NCBI RefSeq assembly: GCF_003614885.1
Contig: NZ_QZMS01000011.1
Span: 1 to 64,000, forward strand
Length of the DNA: 64,000 nucleotides
Direction: 5' to 3'
Source: Photobacterium salinisoli
GTDB lineage: Bacteria > Pseudomonadota > Gammaproteobacteria > Enterobacterales > Vibrionaceae
This document shows, piece after piece, positions 13,770 to 21,715 of this stretch; positions within the stretch are counted from its first letter, which is position 1; each line of letters starts with the position of its first letter. Both the position numbers and the translations under genes were made by a program. The notes under the pieces are model-generated. The model was not told the origin of the DNA and ran no database searches. It saw only the letters and a program-made list of their open reading frames with translations.

Positions 13770-13913
13770 TTACCCCTTAATTTTCTTAATCACCAGAGCA
13801 GCGACCACAACCACAAATCCGGTCATGATCATTGCGCGCTCTGATACATCTATTTTGATGGTGACGGGCTCCGGTGTATCCACCGTCACCCCGAAGTTGG
13901 TCGGAATGCTCAT
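13770..13913 (-). CDS. 47-residue membrane peptide, element 2
   Basis: Short N-terminal polar part with PTNFGVTVDTPEPV, then one span (MIMTGFVVVVAALVI) and a Lys-rich end. Its start overlaps the stop of the preceding gene (ATGA). No counterpart was found in element 1. Likely a virion membrane or lysis protein. Confidence 0.55.
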   Translation of the reverse strand: MSIPTNFGVTVDTPEPVTIKIDVSERAMIMTGFVVVVAALVIKKIKG

Positions 13914-14041
13914 AGTGATTGCGTCCGTATTTCCAACACAGTGATACGCCGTTCAATCTTCCACAACAGGGCCAGTAATACGCCCGCTGTGGGACTGAGG
14001 CCCATCGCTGTGAGTGTTTTGAATAGCTCTATCACTTCCAT
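13910..14041 (-). CDS. 43-residue small phage protein, counterpart of 10142 in element 1
   Basis: Starts MEVIELFKTLTAMGLSPT, has one span and the tail WKIERRITVLEI, closely matching the element 1 peptide. Conservation between the two elements shows that this very short frame is coding. Position after the holin suggests a lysis role. Confidence 0.7.
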   Translation of the reverse strand: MEVIELFKTLTAMGLSPTAGVLLALLWKIERRITVLEIRTQSL

Positions 14042-14044
14042 GGT

Positions 14045-14242
14045 TTACGCCTTCAGTTCATCCCGGATAGCGTCATAGGCACCGACCACAAACGGCACCG
14101 CCATGCCAATCACTCCGCCCAGTTGTACGCCAGCGTCAGAGACTTCCGCGCTGAACAGATGGCCGTAGCCAAAGACAGCCGCAATAGTTGAACCGACAAG
14201 CGCCAGACCGCGCCACGTTGATGATTGATTGAATTTAATCAC
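14045..14242 (-). CDS. Holin-like membrane protein, element 2
   Basis: 65 residues with two hydrophobic segments (GLALVGSTIAAVFGYG and GGVIGMAVPFVVGAY) and a charged end. It shares the GVQLGGVIG segment with the holin of element 1 (9924). It overlaps the preceding gene by 4 bases. The pair of spans and the place beside the wall hydrolase support a holin. Confidence 0.7.
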   Translation of the reverse strand: MIKFNQSSTWRGLALVGSTIAAVFGYGHLFSAEVSDAGVQLGGVIGMAVPFVVGAYDAIRDELKA

Positions 14243-14604
14243 TGTAATTGCTCCTTGGTAATGGGCACATTAATCAGAGCCCGGTACTGTGTTTTTAACT
14301 GGCCGCCCCGGCTGCCGAACAGCTCATAGAGGGCGGTCTGATAGTCACCTACGCCCCATAACACGCGCTCTGCTTCCGGGGTTAGCCTGAAATCGTCAGT
14401 CAGGTAGAAATCCCGGATTTGCAACGGGGTCAGTTCGACAGGCTGCCAGCCGTTGAGCTTGGCAAACAGGTCGCTCAGGGCTTCCCCTGCGGGCTTGGTG
14501 GCTTGCGCGGCTACACCGTTCAGTAGCCGCTGGGTGACATACCAGACCGCTACCCCGGCGGCCACGGTCAATAACCATTGGTTAAGCTGCGCTGATACCC
14601 GCAT
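14239..14604 (-). CDS. 121-residue membrane-anchored protein, element 2
   Basis: One N-terminal span (LLTVAAGVAVWYVTQRLL), then a soluble domain of about 90 residues rich in Leu and Tyr (FYLTDDFRLTPEAERVLWGVG). It lies between the hydrolase and holin genes, where element 1 has only a 32-residue membrane peptide, so it may be an extended version. Function unknown; a lysis or membrane-fusion role is possible. The start overlaps the hydrolase gene end by 23 bases. Confidence 0.6.
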   Translation of the reverse strand: MRVSAQLNQWLLTVAAGVAVWYVTQRLLNGVAAQATKPAGEALSDLFAKLNGWQPVELTPLQIRDFYLTDDFRLTPEAERVLWGVGDYQTALYELFGSRGGQLKTQYRALINVPITKEQLQ

Positions 14605-15037
14605 TCAACACCTCGACGCTGTAGGGTTGCTGGCCGTTTTCGTGGCGGATAATCACCGGGACTATAGCCATGGCCTGAGATTCAGACAGGGCCGTGTCCG
14701 GCGTGACGCCCAGCGAGTTCGACACGTGATTGACATAGGACGCGGTGTCATTTTCGACAGGCGGTGCCCAGCGATTGATGATGCCGCGAACCGTCATCAG
14801 GCCGTATTTGTTCCGGTAGGTTTTCAGGGTCCGTGCCAGCGCCCGGATCCCATTTTCAGGAGTATCGAAAATCACAAAACGGCCATCGTCACCGACACGG
14901 CCACGCCACTGTGTACCGTTGTCTTCGATGTTCCCCGGATTGTTATTTCGAATACCGCGCGGAGTTTGAGCCTTATACATCGTCACCCCCGCCAGTATCA
15001 CCACTCCCACCATTAGCAACGTTTTGTTGTTCCACAT
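14582..15037 (-). CDS. Virion-associated peptidoglycan hydrolase, membrane-anchored, element 2
   Basis: 151 residues. Short N-terminal span (TLLMVGVVILAGVTMY), then TPRGIRNNNPGNIE, WRGRVGDDGRFVIF, YVNHVS and a helical C-terminus ending near VEVLNAG. Same plan as the hydrolase of element 1 (9347). The start overlaps the previous gene by 65 bases. Probably digests peptidoglycan at entry or release, bound in the virion membrane. Catalytic residue not proven. Confidence 0.7.
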   Translation of the reverse strand: MWNNKTLLMVGVVILAGVTMYKAQTPRGIRNNNPGNIEDNGTQWRGRVGDDGRFVIFDTPENGIRALARTLKTYRNKYGLMTVRGIINRWAPPVENDTASYVNHVSNSLGVTPDTALSESQAMAIVPVIIRHENGQQPYSVEVLNAGISAA

Positions 15038-15275
15038 GGTCGAGATACCTTTGATGTTCTGTAATCAGCCAAGCGTAAGACGCCTGAAAGCCTTCCGGTG
15101 AAAGCGTTGCGTTTGATCGGGCGTCGGTATACTCAATTTCACCAATCCCGATCGCATCATTGAAATGAACAGCCCATTCGCCGTTCGTCATTTCAAAGCC
15201 GCCAATTTCCGCCATGAAGGCAGGAACACCATCAACAACAATGACTTGGTCATAGGTCACAGCTGCAATTTTCAT
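14973..15275 (-). CDS. Small accessory protein after the collar-like spike gene, element 2
   Basis: 100 residues, soluble; beta-rich first half (VTYDQVIVVDGVPAFM), helical second half and a Gly/Asp-rich tail. It directly follows the tail-collar-like gene, the place where tail-fibre chaperones or assembly proteins often sit in tailed phages. No counterpart in element 1. Role is inference from position only. Confidence 0.5.
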   Translation of the reverse strand: MKIAAVTYDQVIVVDGVPAFMAEIGGFEMTNGEWAVHFNDAIGIGEIEYTDARSNATLSPEGFQASYAWLITEHQRYLDHVEQQNVANGGSGDTGGGDDV

Positions 15276-15277
15276 GT

Positions 15278-15718
15278 TTAAAGTTTCCTTATCCAGATCA
15301 CGGCAATGGAGAGCTGCCTTGTATCCACCTCACCTACCTCACCCACACTCACCCCGTGAGCATGAGAACCGTTCGAGCCTGCGCTGGATGTCGCGGCGTT
15401 TTCCTGACGCCATTCGTAGTCTTTAAACGAAATTTTTGCATCAGCAGTACCGCGCCAGACGAGCGCCTGCCCGTTATGGTTGTGCGCTGGCATTTGAGAT
15501 TGTGTCAGCGTGTGGTTTTGGACAGTTACGGCAGGCTTTGTCGGGCGAAATGAGTCACCCCCGAAATTTTGTCCTTTGGCGTATTGCCCGCCCGCACCGA
15601 CAACGGCCCGGTCAATCATGTCTTCGGCCAGTTCCCAGCCGAGCGGGATATCATCCAAGGTGCCAGGGTGGATCCGTAAATCTCCCGGCTTCCATTGCCG
15701 TGTATAAACGCGGGGCAT
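15278..15718 (-). CDS. Tail-collar-like receptor-binding protein, element 2
   Basis: 146 residues from the ATG at 15718, which overlaps the previous stop (ATGA). The C-terminal part has the signs of a phage tail-collar domain: IPLGWELAEDM near the start, LTQSQMPAHNHNG, a GSHAHGVS histidine pair, and an ending IWIRKL. In tailed phages such domains form metal-binding fibre tips. In this tailless phage it probably is the receptor-binding tip. Element 1 has unrelated proteins in its place. Confidence 0.6.
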   Translation of the reverse strand: MPRVYTRQWKPGDLRIHPGTLDDIPLGWELAEDMIDRAVVGAGGQYAKGQNFGGDSFRPTKPAVTVQNHTLTQSQMPAHNHNGQALVWRGTADAKISFKDYEWRQENAATSSAGSNGSHAHGVSVGEVGEVDTRQLSIAVIWIRKL

Positions 15719-16245
15719 CAGTTCACCTCCGACATACACCGCACAGTGCTGTCAGTCGCACACAGCGCAAACACAGCGGCCTGAGTGCTGATCTCAATCT
15801 CGCCCGGCCCATCTACAAGAATCCCGTTTGTGGTGTCCAGATTGGCCCCACCGATATAAGTCGGTTGATCAACCTGAATCAGCAGACTGCGACGGCCCAG
15901 ACGTAACGGGGCCACTTCAGCGACGACATTCGCTGTCAGGTTGGCTTGATGATTCAACAAAGCACTGCAACCAACCAAACTCGTCTGGCTGCGGTCATCG
16001 GTCATCTTGCCAAGACCTGCCCAGATCACGATATCTTGAGCAGTATCAGACTCGACCCACACCCGGCGGTATTTCGTCGGGTATTCGACCCCTAAGCCCT
16101 GATAAAGCGTGATGGTTGAATCGTCGCCCTCTTCAAACTCAAAACGAACCTGAATGCTTTCAGATGCGCTAAGTACCTTGAAAAAACGCCCGGTCACCGC
16201 AACGGGTTTCGTGGCGCTATTGACATTGATTTTGGTCACTGACAT
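15718..16245 (-). CDS. Vertex/spike base protein, element 2
   Basis: 175 residues, beta-rich, no membrane segment. The first 80 residues and the last 80 resemble the two ends of the fibre protein at 7184, but the 16-residue repeat shaft is missing. Probably the penton or spike base that carries the collar-like protein encoded next. Homology is by pattern and place; a structure comparison would settle it. Confidence 0.6.
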   Translation of the reverse strand: MSVTKINVNSATKPVAVTGRFFKVLSASESIQVRFEFEEGDDSTITLYQGLGVEYPTKYRRVWVESDTAQDIVIWAGLGKMTDDRSQTSLVGCSALLNHQANLTANVVAEVAPLRLGRRSLLIQVDQPTYIGGANLDTTNGILVDGPGEIEISTQAAVFALCATDSTVRCMSEVN

Positions 16246-16731
16246 TTAGCGCCCCTTCTTTGCGTAAATGGCAATTGCAACGGCGACACCCACGGCGGCC
16301 AGTGCGTAATACTTGGTCATGTTTTCCATGCTCATAGAACTGGTTGCCCCGGTCATGGCACGGGCCACATCCAGCGCCCCGGACGTTGAACGTTCAGACG
16401 CAGACAAAGCTTTTGTGACAAGGTCACCGCTGTTCTCAATTGCCATTTTTGACACATTTTCATTGGCCTGAATGGCCTCTGACCCAAACCATGACATTTC
16501 ACTGAGTGCCGTTTCCCCAAGCCCGGCCATACGCTCTAATGCGCTGTTTGTGGTGCTTTGCATCCCAGATAAAGCCGCGCTAACCGCACCGTTATCCGTG
16601 ATCGTGACATTGGAGTTTTTCAGGCCGCTGATGATGTTCCCTTGGTTGTCATCAGCGTTAGTATTGGCATTGTTAATGTCATTGGTTGTGACGGTCTGAT
16701 TGGTACTACGTGAGCCACCGAATAAACCCAT
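16246..16731 (-). CDS. Conserved structural protein with C-terminal membrane anchor, element 2
   Basis: 161 residues. Asn/Thr/Ser-rich N-terminal part ending in NVTITDNGAVSAALSG, long Ala/Ser/Met-rich helix, then a span (YYALAAVGVAVAIAIYA) and KKGR end. Counterpart of 6663 in element 1, which has the same TDxGAV segment. Probably virion membrane protein. Confidence 0.65.
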   Translation of the reverse strand: MGLFGGSRSTNQTVTTNDINNANTNADDNQGNIISGLKNSNVTITDNGAVSAALSGMQSTTNSALERMAGLGETALSEMSWFGSEAIQANENVSKMAIENSGDLVTKALSASERSTSGALDVARAMTGATSSMSMENMTKYYALAAVGVAVAIAIYAKKGR

Positions 16732-16740
16732 GGTGCCCCC

Positions 16741-16992
16741 TTAGCGCTTTGTCGCAACGTAGCCAAAGACCACAATGGCCGCGATTCCTAGCCACATCCA
16801 AGGGGGCATGTCACCGCCTCCTCTTGGTGGGTTGTAGGAAAAATCCAGACTGTTTGTGTACTCGCCGCCTTGTGCGTTTGACGGGCCAGCATTACCGCCC
16901 GTAAGTCCGTCGAGAGATGGCATACCGGGCATTGCCCCGCCGCCACCTCCGCCGAGGACAGATGACATTGCTGCCATTGTGATTGGATCCAT
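16741..16992 (-). CDS. Gly/Pro-rich membrane protein, element 2
   Basis: 83 residues. A Gly-rich run (SSVLGGGGGGAMPGMP), Asn/Gly segment, then PPWMWLGIAAIVVFGYVATKR as a C-terminal span. Counterpart of 6041 in element 1 (PWWVVLLLAGG span). Probably virion structural. Confidence 0.65.
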   Translation of the reverse strand: MDPITMAAMSSVLGGGGGGAMPGMPSLDGLTGGNAGPSNAQGGEYTNSLDFSYNPPRGGGDMPPWMWLGIAAIVVFGYVATKR

Positions 16993-17000
16993 GTGGCCCC

Positions 17001-17288
17001 CTACTTTTTAACCAGCAGGATAAGGCCAACGAAAGCCAAACCGCCCATAACGTAATACACCTGAGGCCCGGCAAGCAGGCCGCCACTTGGGGCGGACTGC
17101 TGTGGGTTCAGCTCTGTAACTTGGTTTTCTTTTTCCGGTTGGTTGATCACCGCAGACTGACTTTGGCCGCTGGCATCAACACCGTGTTGAATACGTTCAT
17201 ATTCAAGGTAGGTGCCTGCCAGTTTGCCAAAGATATCCATGGTGTTATCCATGAAGCCGGATGACCAAGATTGAGTTGCTTCAGCCAT
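17001..17288 (-). CDS. C-terminally anchored virion membrane protein, element 2
   Basis: 95 residues. Amphipathic start (TQSWSSGFMDNTMDIFGKLAG), Gln/Pro/Ser linker, then a span (YYVMGGLAFVGLILLVKK). Counterpart of 5600 in element 1, also right after the capsid gene. Probably links capsid and membrane. Confidence 0.65.
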   Translation of the reverse strand: MAEATQSWSSGFMDNTMDIFGKLAGTYLEYERIQHGVDASGQSQSAVINQPEKENQVTELNPQQSAPSGGLLAGPQVYYVMGGLAFVGLILLVKK

Positions 17289-17297
17289 TGGCCCCCC

Positions 17298-18092
17298 TTA
17301 GATACCTGCGAACTGATCCAGATATTCAACAACCACATCAATTGAACCGGGATTGTCCAACACGGGACGCAGACGGAAGTCCTGCACCCCGGCCAGCACT
17401 AGCGCCTGAGACATGTCACCCTCAAGCATGAAATCCAGCGTCAGTTTTTCGGTGCTCAGTGGTGTGCGGCCATAGTCTGTCTGAATCTTAGAAATCAGCG
17501 TCTTGTCCGCTTCAAACACGTTTTGGCCGTTCATTTCCAGCTCACAGCGGGAAACATCCGCGCTGAACAGGTGGATTGCGGCAATACGTGCCGTAGGCGG
17601 TAGCGGCAAGTTATCAATTTCCTGCTCGCCAGAGGTGGCAAAGGAAACCGGGAACGTCTTGATTTTGGTGATGATGCCCAGCGGTGCCTGATTGCCTTTG
17701 ATCGCGTGTGCGGTCAGCTTTGGCGCTGCCGCTGCATCGTCGATATCAATCAGCAAAGACAGGGTTTGCACATCCGAGGTGCCAAAGGCAAAGACGCGCT
17801 GCTCTGCCAGTGAATCCATTTCAGGACGGGTTAGCCAGATCGGCAGTGTGGTTGCAGTGGCCGCGCCACGGCCATAATGCTGATTCAGCTTATTCAGGCG
17901 CTCACCGTTTGCCCATTTCTGAACAACTTTACCGTTGATTTCAAAGCGGATGTTTTTCATCTGCGCCAGCGTGACGCCGGAAAAATCAATCAGGACTTGG
18001 TGATAAGACAGGCCCAAAGGCATGTTCAGGGTTGCGGTTGCTCCCGCACTGACGTTAGAGAATGACGGCAGTTTTTTTGTCATACGTGCCAT
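17298..18092 (-). CDS. Major capsid protein (double jelly-roll, PM2 P2-like), element 2
   Basis: 264 residues, no membrane segment; PM2 P2 is of similar size (269). Beta-rich with LSYHQVLIDFSGVTLAQM and INGKVVQKWANG in the N-terminal half, typical of the N-terminal domain of P2-like capsid proteins, and a second half of similar build (AAIHLFSADVSRCELEMNG). A strand-turn EMNGQNV in the second half echoes FEINGKVV in the first. Sequence is clearly different from the capsid protein of element 1, so the two phages are distant relatives. Confidence 0.85.
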   Translation of the reverse strand: MARMTKKLPSFSNVSAGATATLNMPLGLSYHQVLIDFSGVTLAQMKNIRFEINGKVVQKWANGERLNKLNQHYGRGAATATTLPIWLTRPEMDSLAEQRVFAFGTSDVQTLSLLIDIDDAAAAPKLTAHAIKGNQAPLGIITKIKTFPVSFATSGEQEIDNLPLPPTARIAAIHLFSADVSRCELEMNGQNVFEADKTLISKIQTDYGRTPLSTEKLTLDFMLEGDMSQALVLAGVQDFRLRPVLDNPGSIDVVVEYLDQFAGI

Positions 18093-18106
18093 GTGTTACC
18101 GCCCCC

Positions 18107-18199
18107 TTAACCGACAATTTTCTTAACTTGCGGGATGCGGTTCACCATGGCCATGGTGGCCAGTGTCACGAAGACGAGTGGAAGATATTTTTTTACCAT
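18107..18199 (-). CDS. 30-residue membrane micro-ORF ahead of the capsid gene, element 2
   Basis: Basic start (MVKKY), one span (LPLVFVTLATMAMV) and a Lys-rich end (VKKIVG). Directly upstream of the capsid gene. Element 1 has a 37-residue membrane peptide in the same place (4572). Position conservation supports coding. Confidence 0.6.
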   Translation of the reverse strand: MVKKYLPLVFVTLATMAMVNRIPQVKKIVG

Positions 18200-18327
18200 T
18201 TGATTACCTATGTGTTAGCGCCTCACGGCGTGAACAAAAAACAGGGGCGTCTCCCGACGTGCCCTTATAGCAAGGTCATATTGCTATGTATCTAGCTTGA
18301 TTTACAAGCACTTTTTCTAACTTTCCG

Positions 18328-18969
18328 TTACGTAACGGGCGCTTTTACCTGTTCAATGCGCTTGTGTGTCAGATTTCCCTTCACCACGGAGAGATCACGC
18401 CGCTTGAACTCGACGTAATCCAAGGGCTTCAGGTCGGAAATCACATCAACGGAAATATTCATTTCACGGGCGATTGCCATCCTGTCTGGATCACGGCCTT
18501 GCAGCCCGGCCCGGATAATGGCCGCCTGCGTCAAAATGGTCTTGTCTGCCTCTGCCGGGCGCTGAGTGACAGCCATCACCTTGATGCCCCGTTTACGACC
18601 ACGGCGTGACAGGGTGCCCCATGCGGGCGGCGCTTTGGCTGGCGTCGTGACATCTGCTATTTCTTCCGCGACGGCGACACAATAGCCCCATGCAAACGCT
18701 GCCTTGCACCAAAACTCAAAGGCTTTTTGCCCTCCGGCCACAAAAGCAATTTTCAGATTTCCCGCCGGGTGACGGTGTAACCAGTCCAGCAACTCAACGG
18801 CAGAACTGCAGCGAACCCAACCCGCCCCGGTATACTCATCATCGGGATCCCAAACGATGACCCGCTTCGCTTTATCAATCACTCGCTTCACATGGCTTGA
18901 TTTACCCGCACCCGTGGCACCGCAAATGTATTCGTGCTGGGCTTCCAGCGTCGTATCAATCCGCGCCAT
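18328..18969 (-). CDS. Genome-packaging ATPase (FtsK/HerA type), element 2
   Basis: 213 residues. Walker A GATGAGKS (17-24), then IVWDPDDEY, a Walker B strand with two glutamates (VAVAEE, 97-103), and a VTQRPAE segment typical of HerA/FtsK-like packaging ATPases (sensor-like Gln). GGAGGGG upstream of the ATG. PM2 P9-like; drives DNA into the capsid. The 128 bases between it and the micro-ORF hold a hairpin-prone sequence and no gene. Confidence 0.85.
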   Translation of the reverse strand: MARIDTTLEAQHEYICGATGAGKSSHVKRVIDKAKRVIVWDPDDEYTGAGWVRCSSAVELLDWLHRHPAGNLKIAFVAGGQKAFEFWCKAAFAWGYCVAVAEEIADVTTPAKAPPAWGTLSRRGRKRGIKVMAVTQRPAEADKTILTQAAIIRAGLQGRDPDRMAIAREMNISVDVISDLKPLDYVEFKRRDLSVVKGNLTHKRIEQVKAPVT

Positions 18970-18972
18970 AGG

Positions 18973-19440
18973 TTACCCCTCCACCAAGGTGGGTTTGTCT
19001 ACAGGCTCGTCCAGTGTTTCCGGCCCCTGCTCTGGCTTGCTGTCCTGTTCTTTGGGCTGGCGCATCGGGATACCCATCACCAGACGCGGCCCGGCCACCC
19101 CAGCCATGACAAGGGCTAACGCTGCCAGCGGGTGATCAAGGTTTGTGTCCGGGAAATAGTGATCAATGGCAGCGGCCCCGGCATCACTGACAGCGTCAAT
19201 TTCTTCCGGCGTCAGATGCCAATTCGGGCACACCAGTGCAGCGGCCATCGTCACACCGACACCCAAAGCGCCTTTGATGGCGTTCAGGTCTTTTTCTTCC
19301 GGGGGGGCGGACGGTAGCGGCAGGGATTCACCGTCTGATTCTTGGGTTACTGGCGGCAGTGTGCCGCCGTCGAGTTCAACCGCTTCCGCAGTCAACAAGG
19401 CAATATCAGCCTGAACTTGTTTCTTATCTTCGTCTTGCAT
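18973..19440 (-). CDS. Acidic phage protein with membrane segment, element 2
   Basis: 155 residues. Acidic, Pro-rich N-terminal part; a hydrophobic GALGVGVTMAAALV segment; an NWHLTPEEIDAV helix; a second hydrophobic part (HPLAALALVMAGVAG); Pro/Glu-rich tail. It lies directly upstream of the ATPase gene, as 3223 does in element 1. Probably membrane-bound and virion-associated. Function unknown. Confidence 0.55.
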   Translation of the reverse strand: MQDEDKKQVQADIALLTAEAVELDGGTLPPVTQESDGESLPLPSAPPEEKDLNAIKGALGVGVTMAAALVCPNWHLTPEEIDAVSDAGAAAIDHYFPDTNLDHPLAALALVMAGVAGPRLVMGIPMRQPKEQDSKPEQGPETLDEPVDKPTLVEG

Positions 19441-19473
19441 GGTCTCTGTCTCCCGACAGTGAATTGTTGATGT

Positions 19474-19710
19474 TTAACCGATAAGCGACTTTGCCAGCCG
19501 CTGAATGGTGGATTCTTCCGGATCAGGCTCATCCTGTAGCGCTTCCAGTGGCTGCATGGCTTTCTGTAGCCATAACTGCCCGGCGGGCAAGTTGGGCTTA
19601 ATCATGCCCGCCTCACCCAAGTAATAAAGTTTTCCGCGCTTGTCTTGGCGTACTTCGGCCCGGTCGCCCACGATGGGACATGTCACGTGCCCAATCGTAT
19701 CGTTAGGCAT
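19474..19710 (-). CDS. Unknown 78-residue phage protein, element 2
   Basis: A soluble protein with a beta-type N-terminal part (GHVTCPIVGDRAEVRQDKRG, then KLYYLGEAG) and a helical C-terminus. One Cys only, so it is not a full zinc ribbon, but its place suggests a counterpart of the zinc-ribbon protein at 2804 in element 1. Overlaps the upstream gene by 8 bases. Confidence 0.55.
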   Translation of the reverse strand: MPNDTIGHVTCPIVGDRAEVRQDKRGKLYYLGEAGMIKPNLPAGQLWLQKAMQPLEALQDEPDPEESTIQRLAKSLIG

Positions 19711-19888
19711 GGCGGTTATCCTCGTCTTGGCTGTTCATGAAGTCACGCATGGTTTGCATTTCCCTGTTCACGGCTTTCATCCACGTCACCATCAGGCGAA
19801 GGGGGGCCAGAAAACGCCCGTAAATCGGGTGCTGGGTAGCTTTTTTGACTTCGGTTTCAATTTCATTTGTGAGTTGTTCAAGCTGCAT
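19703..19888 (-). CDS. Small helical phage protein, element 2
   Basis: 61 residues, mostly helical with heptad-like pattern (LTNEIETEVKKATQ) and Asp/Asn-rich end. It overlaps the end of the Rep gene by 11 bases. Possible counterpart of 2265 in element 1. Function unknown. Confidence 0.55.
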   Translation of the reverse strand: MQLEQLTNEIETEVKKATQHPIYGRFLAPLRLMVTWMKAVNREMQTMRDFMNSQDEDNRHA

Positions 19889-21635
19889 GGTTTATCCTTT
19901 CGTATTGGTCCAGTGTTTCCCGCCAGAAAGCCAGCTCGTTTTCATCCGGCTCAGACGGTGGTGTTTCAGATAAAAGCGCTTTCCAGTAACAGCGCCTTTC
20001 CGTAAAGGCGGTGTATGTCCCGGCGTAATACTGGTCAGCAAATTGTTTAATTTCTTTGATCTCGCTGTCTGTCCCGGATGCTGGCCGCATGCCCCAGCCT
20101 CGCGCCCCGGCAGCCCAGACTAAAAAGTCATGGGCTTTGCTCTCAGCCTCATCTCCATCAAACGACAGACAAAAGATGTTTTTCGTTGTGGCATGGACAC
20201 CCCGGCTTTTCATTTCCTCCCGCGTGGATTTCATGGCGTTTTCAAGCCGGGCCAGTTTGGCGGCCAGCTTTTTCTTGACCTCTTCCGGTTTGTTGGCGTT
20301 CTTGGCGACGGCCTTCGCCCGGATAGCCTCTTTGTGCTGTCTTTGTAGGCGGGCTAATTTACGCTCAAGGGGCTTACGCCATTGCTCCAGCTTGTATCCC
20401 ATTTCCTTGATGATGGCGGCCATATTGTCCGCCTCAAAGGACAGCAGGCAGTCCCAGCCCGGCGCACGGCTGCAACGGGCGATGTTGTAGCGGTTACCTT
20501 TGATGAGCCCTTGATCCGCATTTGCTCCCTTGGCTGCATAGCCTACGGCCTTGATGATGTAGCTCCCTGCCGCCTTTGGATGCTTGATACGCTCCAGTTT
20601 GGCAAAGCCATTGCCCCAAATTTTTTCAATACGTTCCGCCCAGGCATTGAAAACATCTGGCTCAACCTGCCATTTAAGCAACACATGCACATGGGGATTC
20701 GGCTCGCCGTCCTCATTGGCCGGGCACTCTGCCACCCAGATGTAATGAAAATCATCGCTGTTCGGGGCGATTTCTTTCGTTACATTAGGTAACGGGCAAA
20801 ATGCCTTTTTTGTCTCCGGGTCTTTTTTCGTTACGTAACGGGCTTTGAATCCGCGTTTGTAGAGTTTCTTGGCCCCATCCAGAAAGCGCGATACTTCACG
20901 GCCTATGGTGGTCCTCCCTTCAAAAATCTCGTTACGTTGCTCTTTGGTGAAAGTCAGGGTCAGGAAAGTGGTGAAACCTTCGTAACAGGTCGCCACATAG
21001 GCACCTGATTCAAATATCTTACTGACCGCTCGCTGTGTCAGTTTTTCCGTGTAACGGTCTCCGTCCTGTGGATCCGGTGCGTCTCCCGGTTGGGTCTGGG
21101 TGGTGTATAAAACCCGGTATTGTCCAGACCAATCCCGATGCATCAGACGCACTTTTGAGCGGCGGTCGTCGATTGCCGGCGCGTCTTCAATTGGCTGCAA
21201 GATGTCATGGTTGAAAAAGCTTTCCGTACTATCCAACGTGACACGCCGGGCCAGATAATCCCGTTGTGCTTCGATGCGCGCTAACTGATCGCGCTGTGGA
21301 TGATGGGGATAACTTTGGGCTTCTGCACTTGTCGGACTTTTGCGCCCTTGGACAAGCCTATGACTTTCGGCTTGCGCCGCCGCTTCGCGGATGAGTTTTT
21401 CACGACTGGCAAACGGCAGATTCCTTTTCCACTCATCTGACTTGCGCGCAAAAAAATCATTGTCCCGGTTAACCCGGTTCAGCTCCCATAATTTCTGTGG
21501 TGAAAGTGTTTCGGGGCGTGGGCCACAAAAATCGAACCCTAAAAAACCAGCATCAAAGCTGGCCGTTCGTTGTTCAATTTTATCGCCCGGGATCACGGCC
21601 CCGGCGATGTAATTCAAATCGCTTTGCGAAATCAT
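19878..21635 (-). CDS. HUH rolling-circle replication initiator (superfamily I, PM2 P12-like), element 2
   Basis: About 585 residues if started at 21635, whose ATG overlaps the upstream stop (ATGA); the frame is open to an ATG at 21692 (604 residues; numbers below use that). Motif I FLTLTF (243-248); HUH motif NPHVHVLL with His334 and His336 binding the metal; Tyr motif SYIIKAVGYAAK with Tyr378 and Tyr385 as candidate nicking residues. Such proteins nick one strand and start rolling-circle replication of circular DNA, as the PM2 and phiX174 initiators do. The C-terminal 150 residues are Lys-rich helices. Element 1 lacks this gene. Confidence 0.8.
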   Translation of the reverse strand: MISQSDLNYIAGAVIPGDKIEQRTASFDAGFLGFDFCGPRPETLSPQKLWELNRVNRDNDFFARKSDEWKRNLPFASREKLIREAAAQAESHRLVQGRKSPTSAEAQSYPHHPQRDQLARIEAQRDYLARRVTLDSTESFFNHDILQPIEDAPAIDDRRSKVRLMHRDWSGQYRVLYTTQTQPGDAPDPQDGDRYTEKLTQRAVSKIFESGAYVATCYEGFTTFLTLTFTKEQRNEIFEGRTTIGREVSRFLDGAKKLYKRGFKARYVTKKDPETKKAFCPLPNVTKEIAPNSDDFHYIWVAECPANEDGEPNPHVHVLLKWQVEPDVFNAWAERIEKIWGNGFAKLERIKHPKAAGSYIIKAVGYAAKGANADQGLIKGNRYNIARCSRAPGWDCLLSFEADNMAAIIKEMGYKLEQWRKPLERKLARLQRQHKEAIRAKAVAKNANKPEEVKKKLAAKLARLENAMKSTREEMKSRGVHATTKNIFCLSFDGDEAESKAHDFLVWAAGARGWGMRPASGTDSEIKEIKQFADQYYAGTYTAFTERRCYWKALLSETPPSEPDENELAFWRETLDQYERINHAA

Positions 21636-21715
21636 TCTGATATCGACATCCCAATCATAATGCCCACGCCGATTAAACTGATAATCATGCATATCACTTC
21701 AATCAAAAGTTCCAT
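21632..21715 (-). CDS. 27-residue membrane micro-ORF before the Rep gene, element 2
   Basis: One span (IEVICMIISLIGVGIMI) and a short end. Start shares bases with the upstream stop (TAATG) and its stop shares bases with an in-frame Rep ATG (ATGA), so it is linked to both by translational coupling. It would overlap the first 19 codons if Rep began at 21692. Coding is likely but unproven. Confidence 0.4.
   Translation of the reverse strand: MELLIEVICMIISLIGVGIMIGMSISE

Noticed and set aside
14453..15016. 187-codon rightward frame across the hydrolase genes of element 2
   Set aside because: Antisense shadow; the leftward frames there match proteins of element 1.
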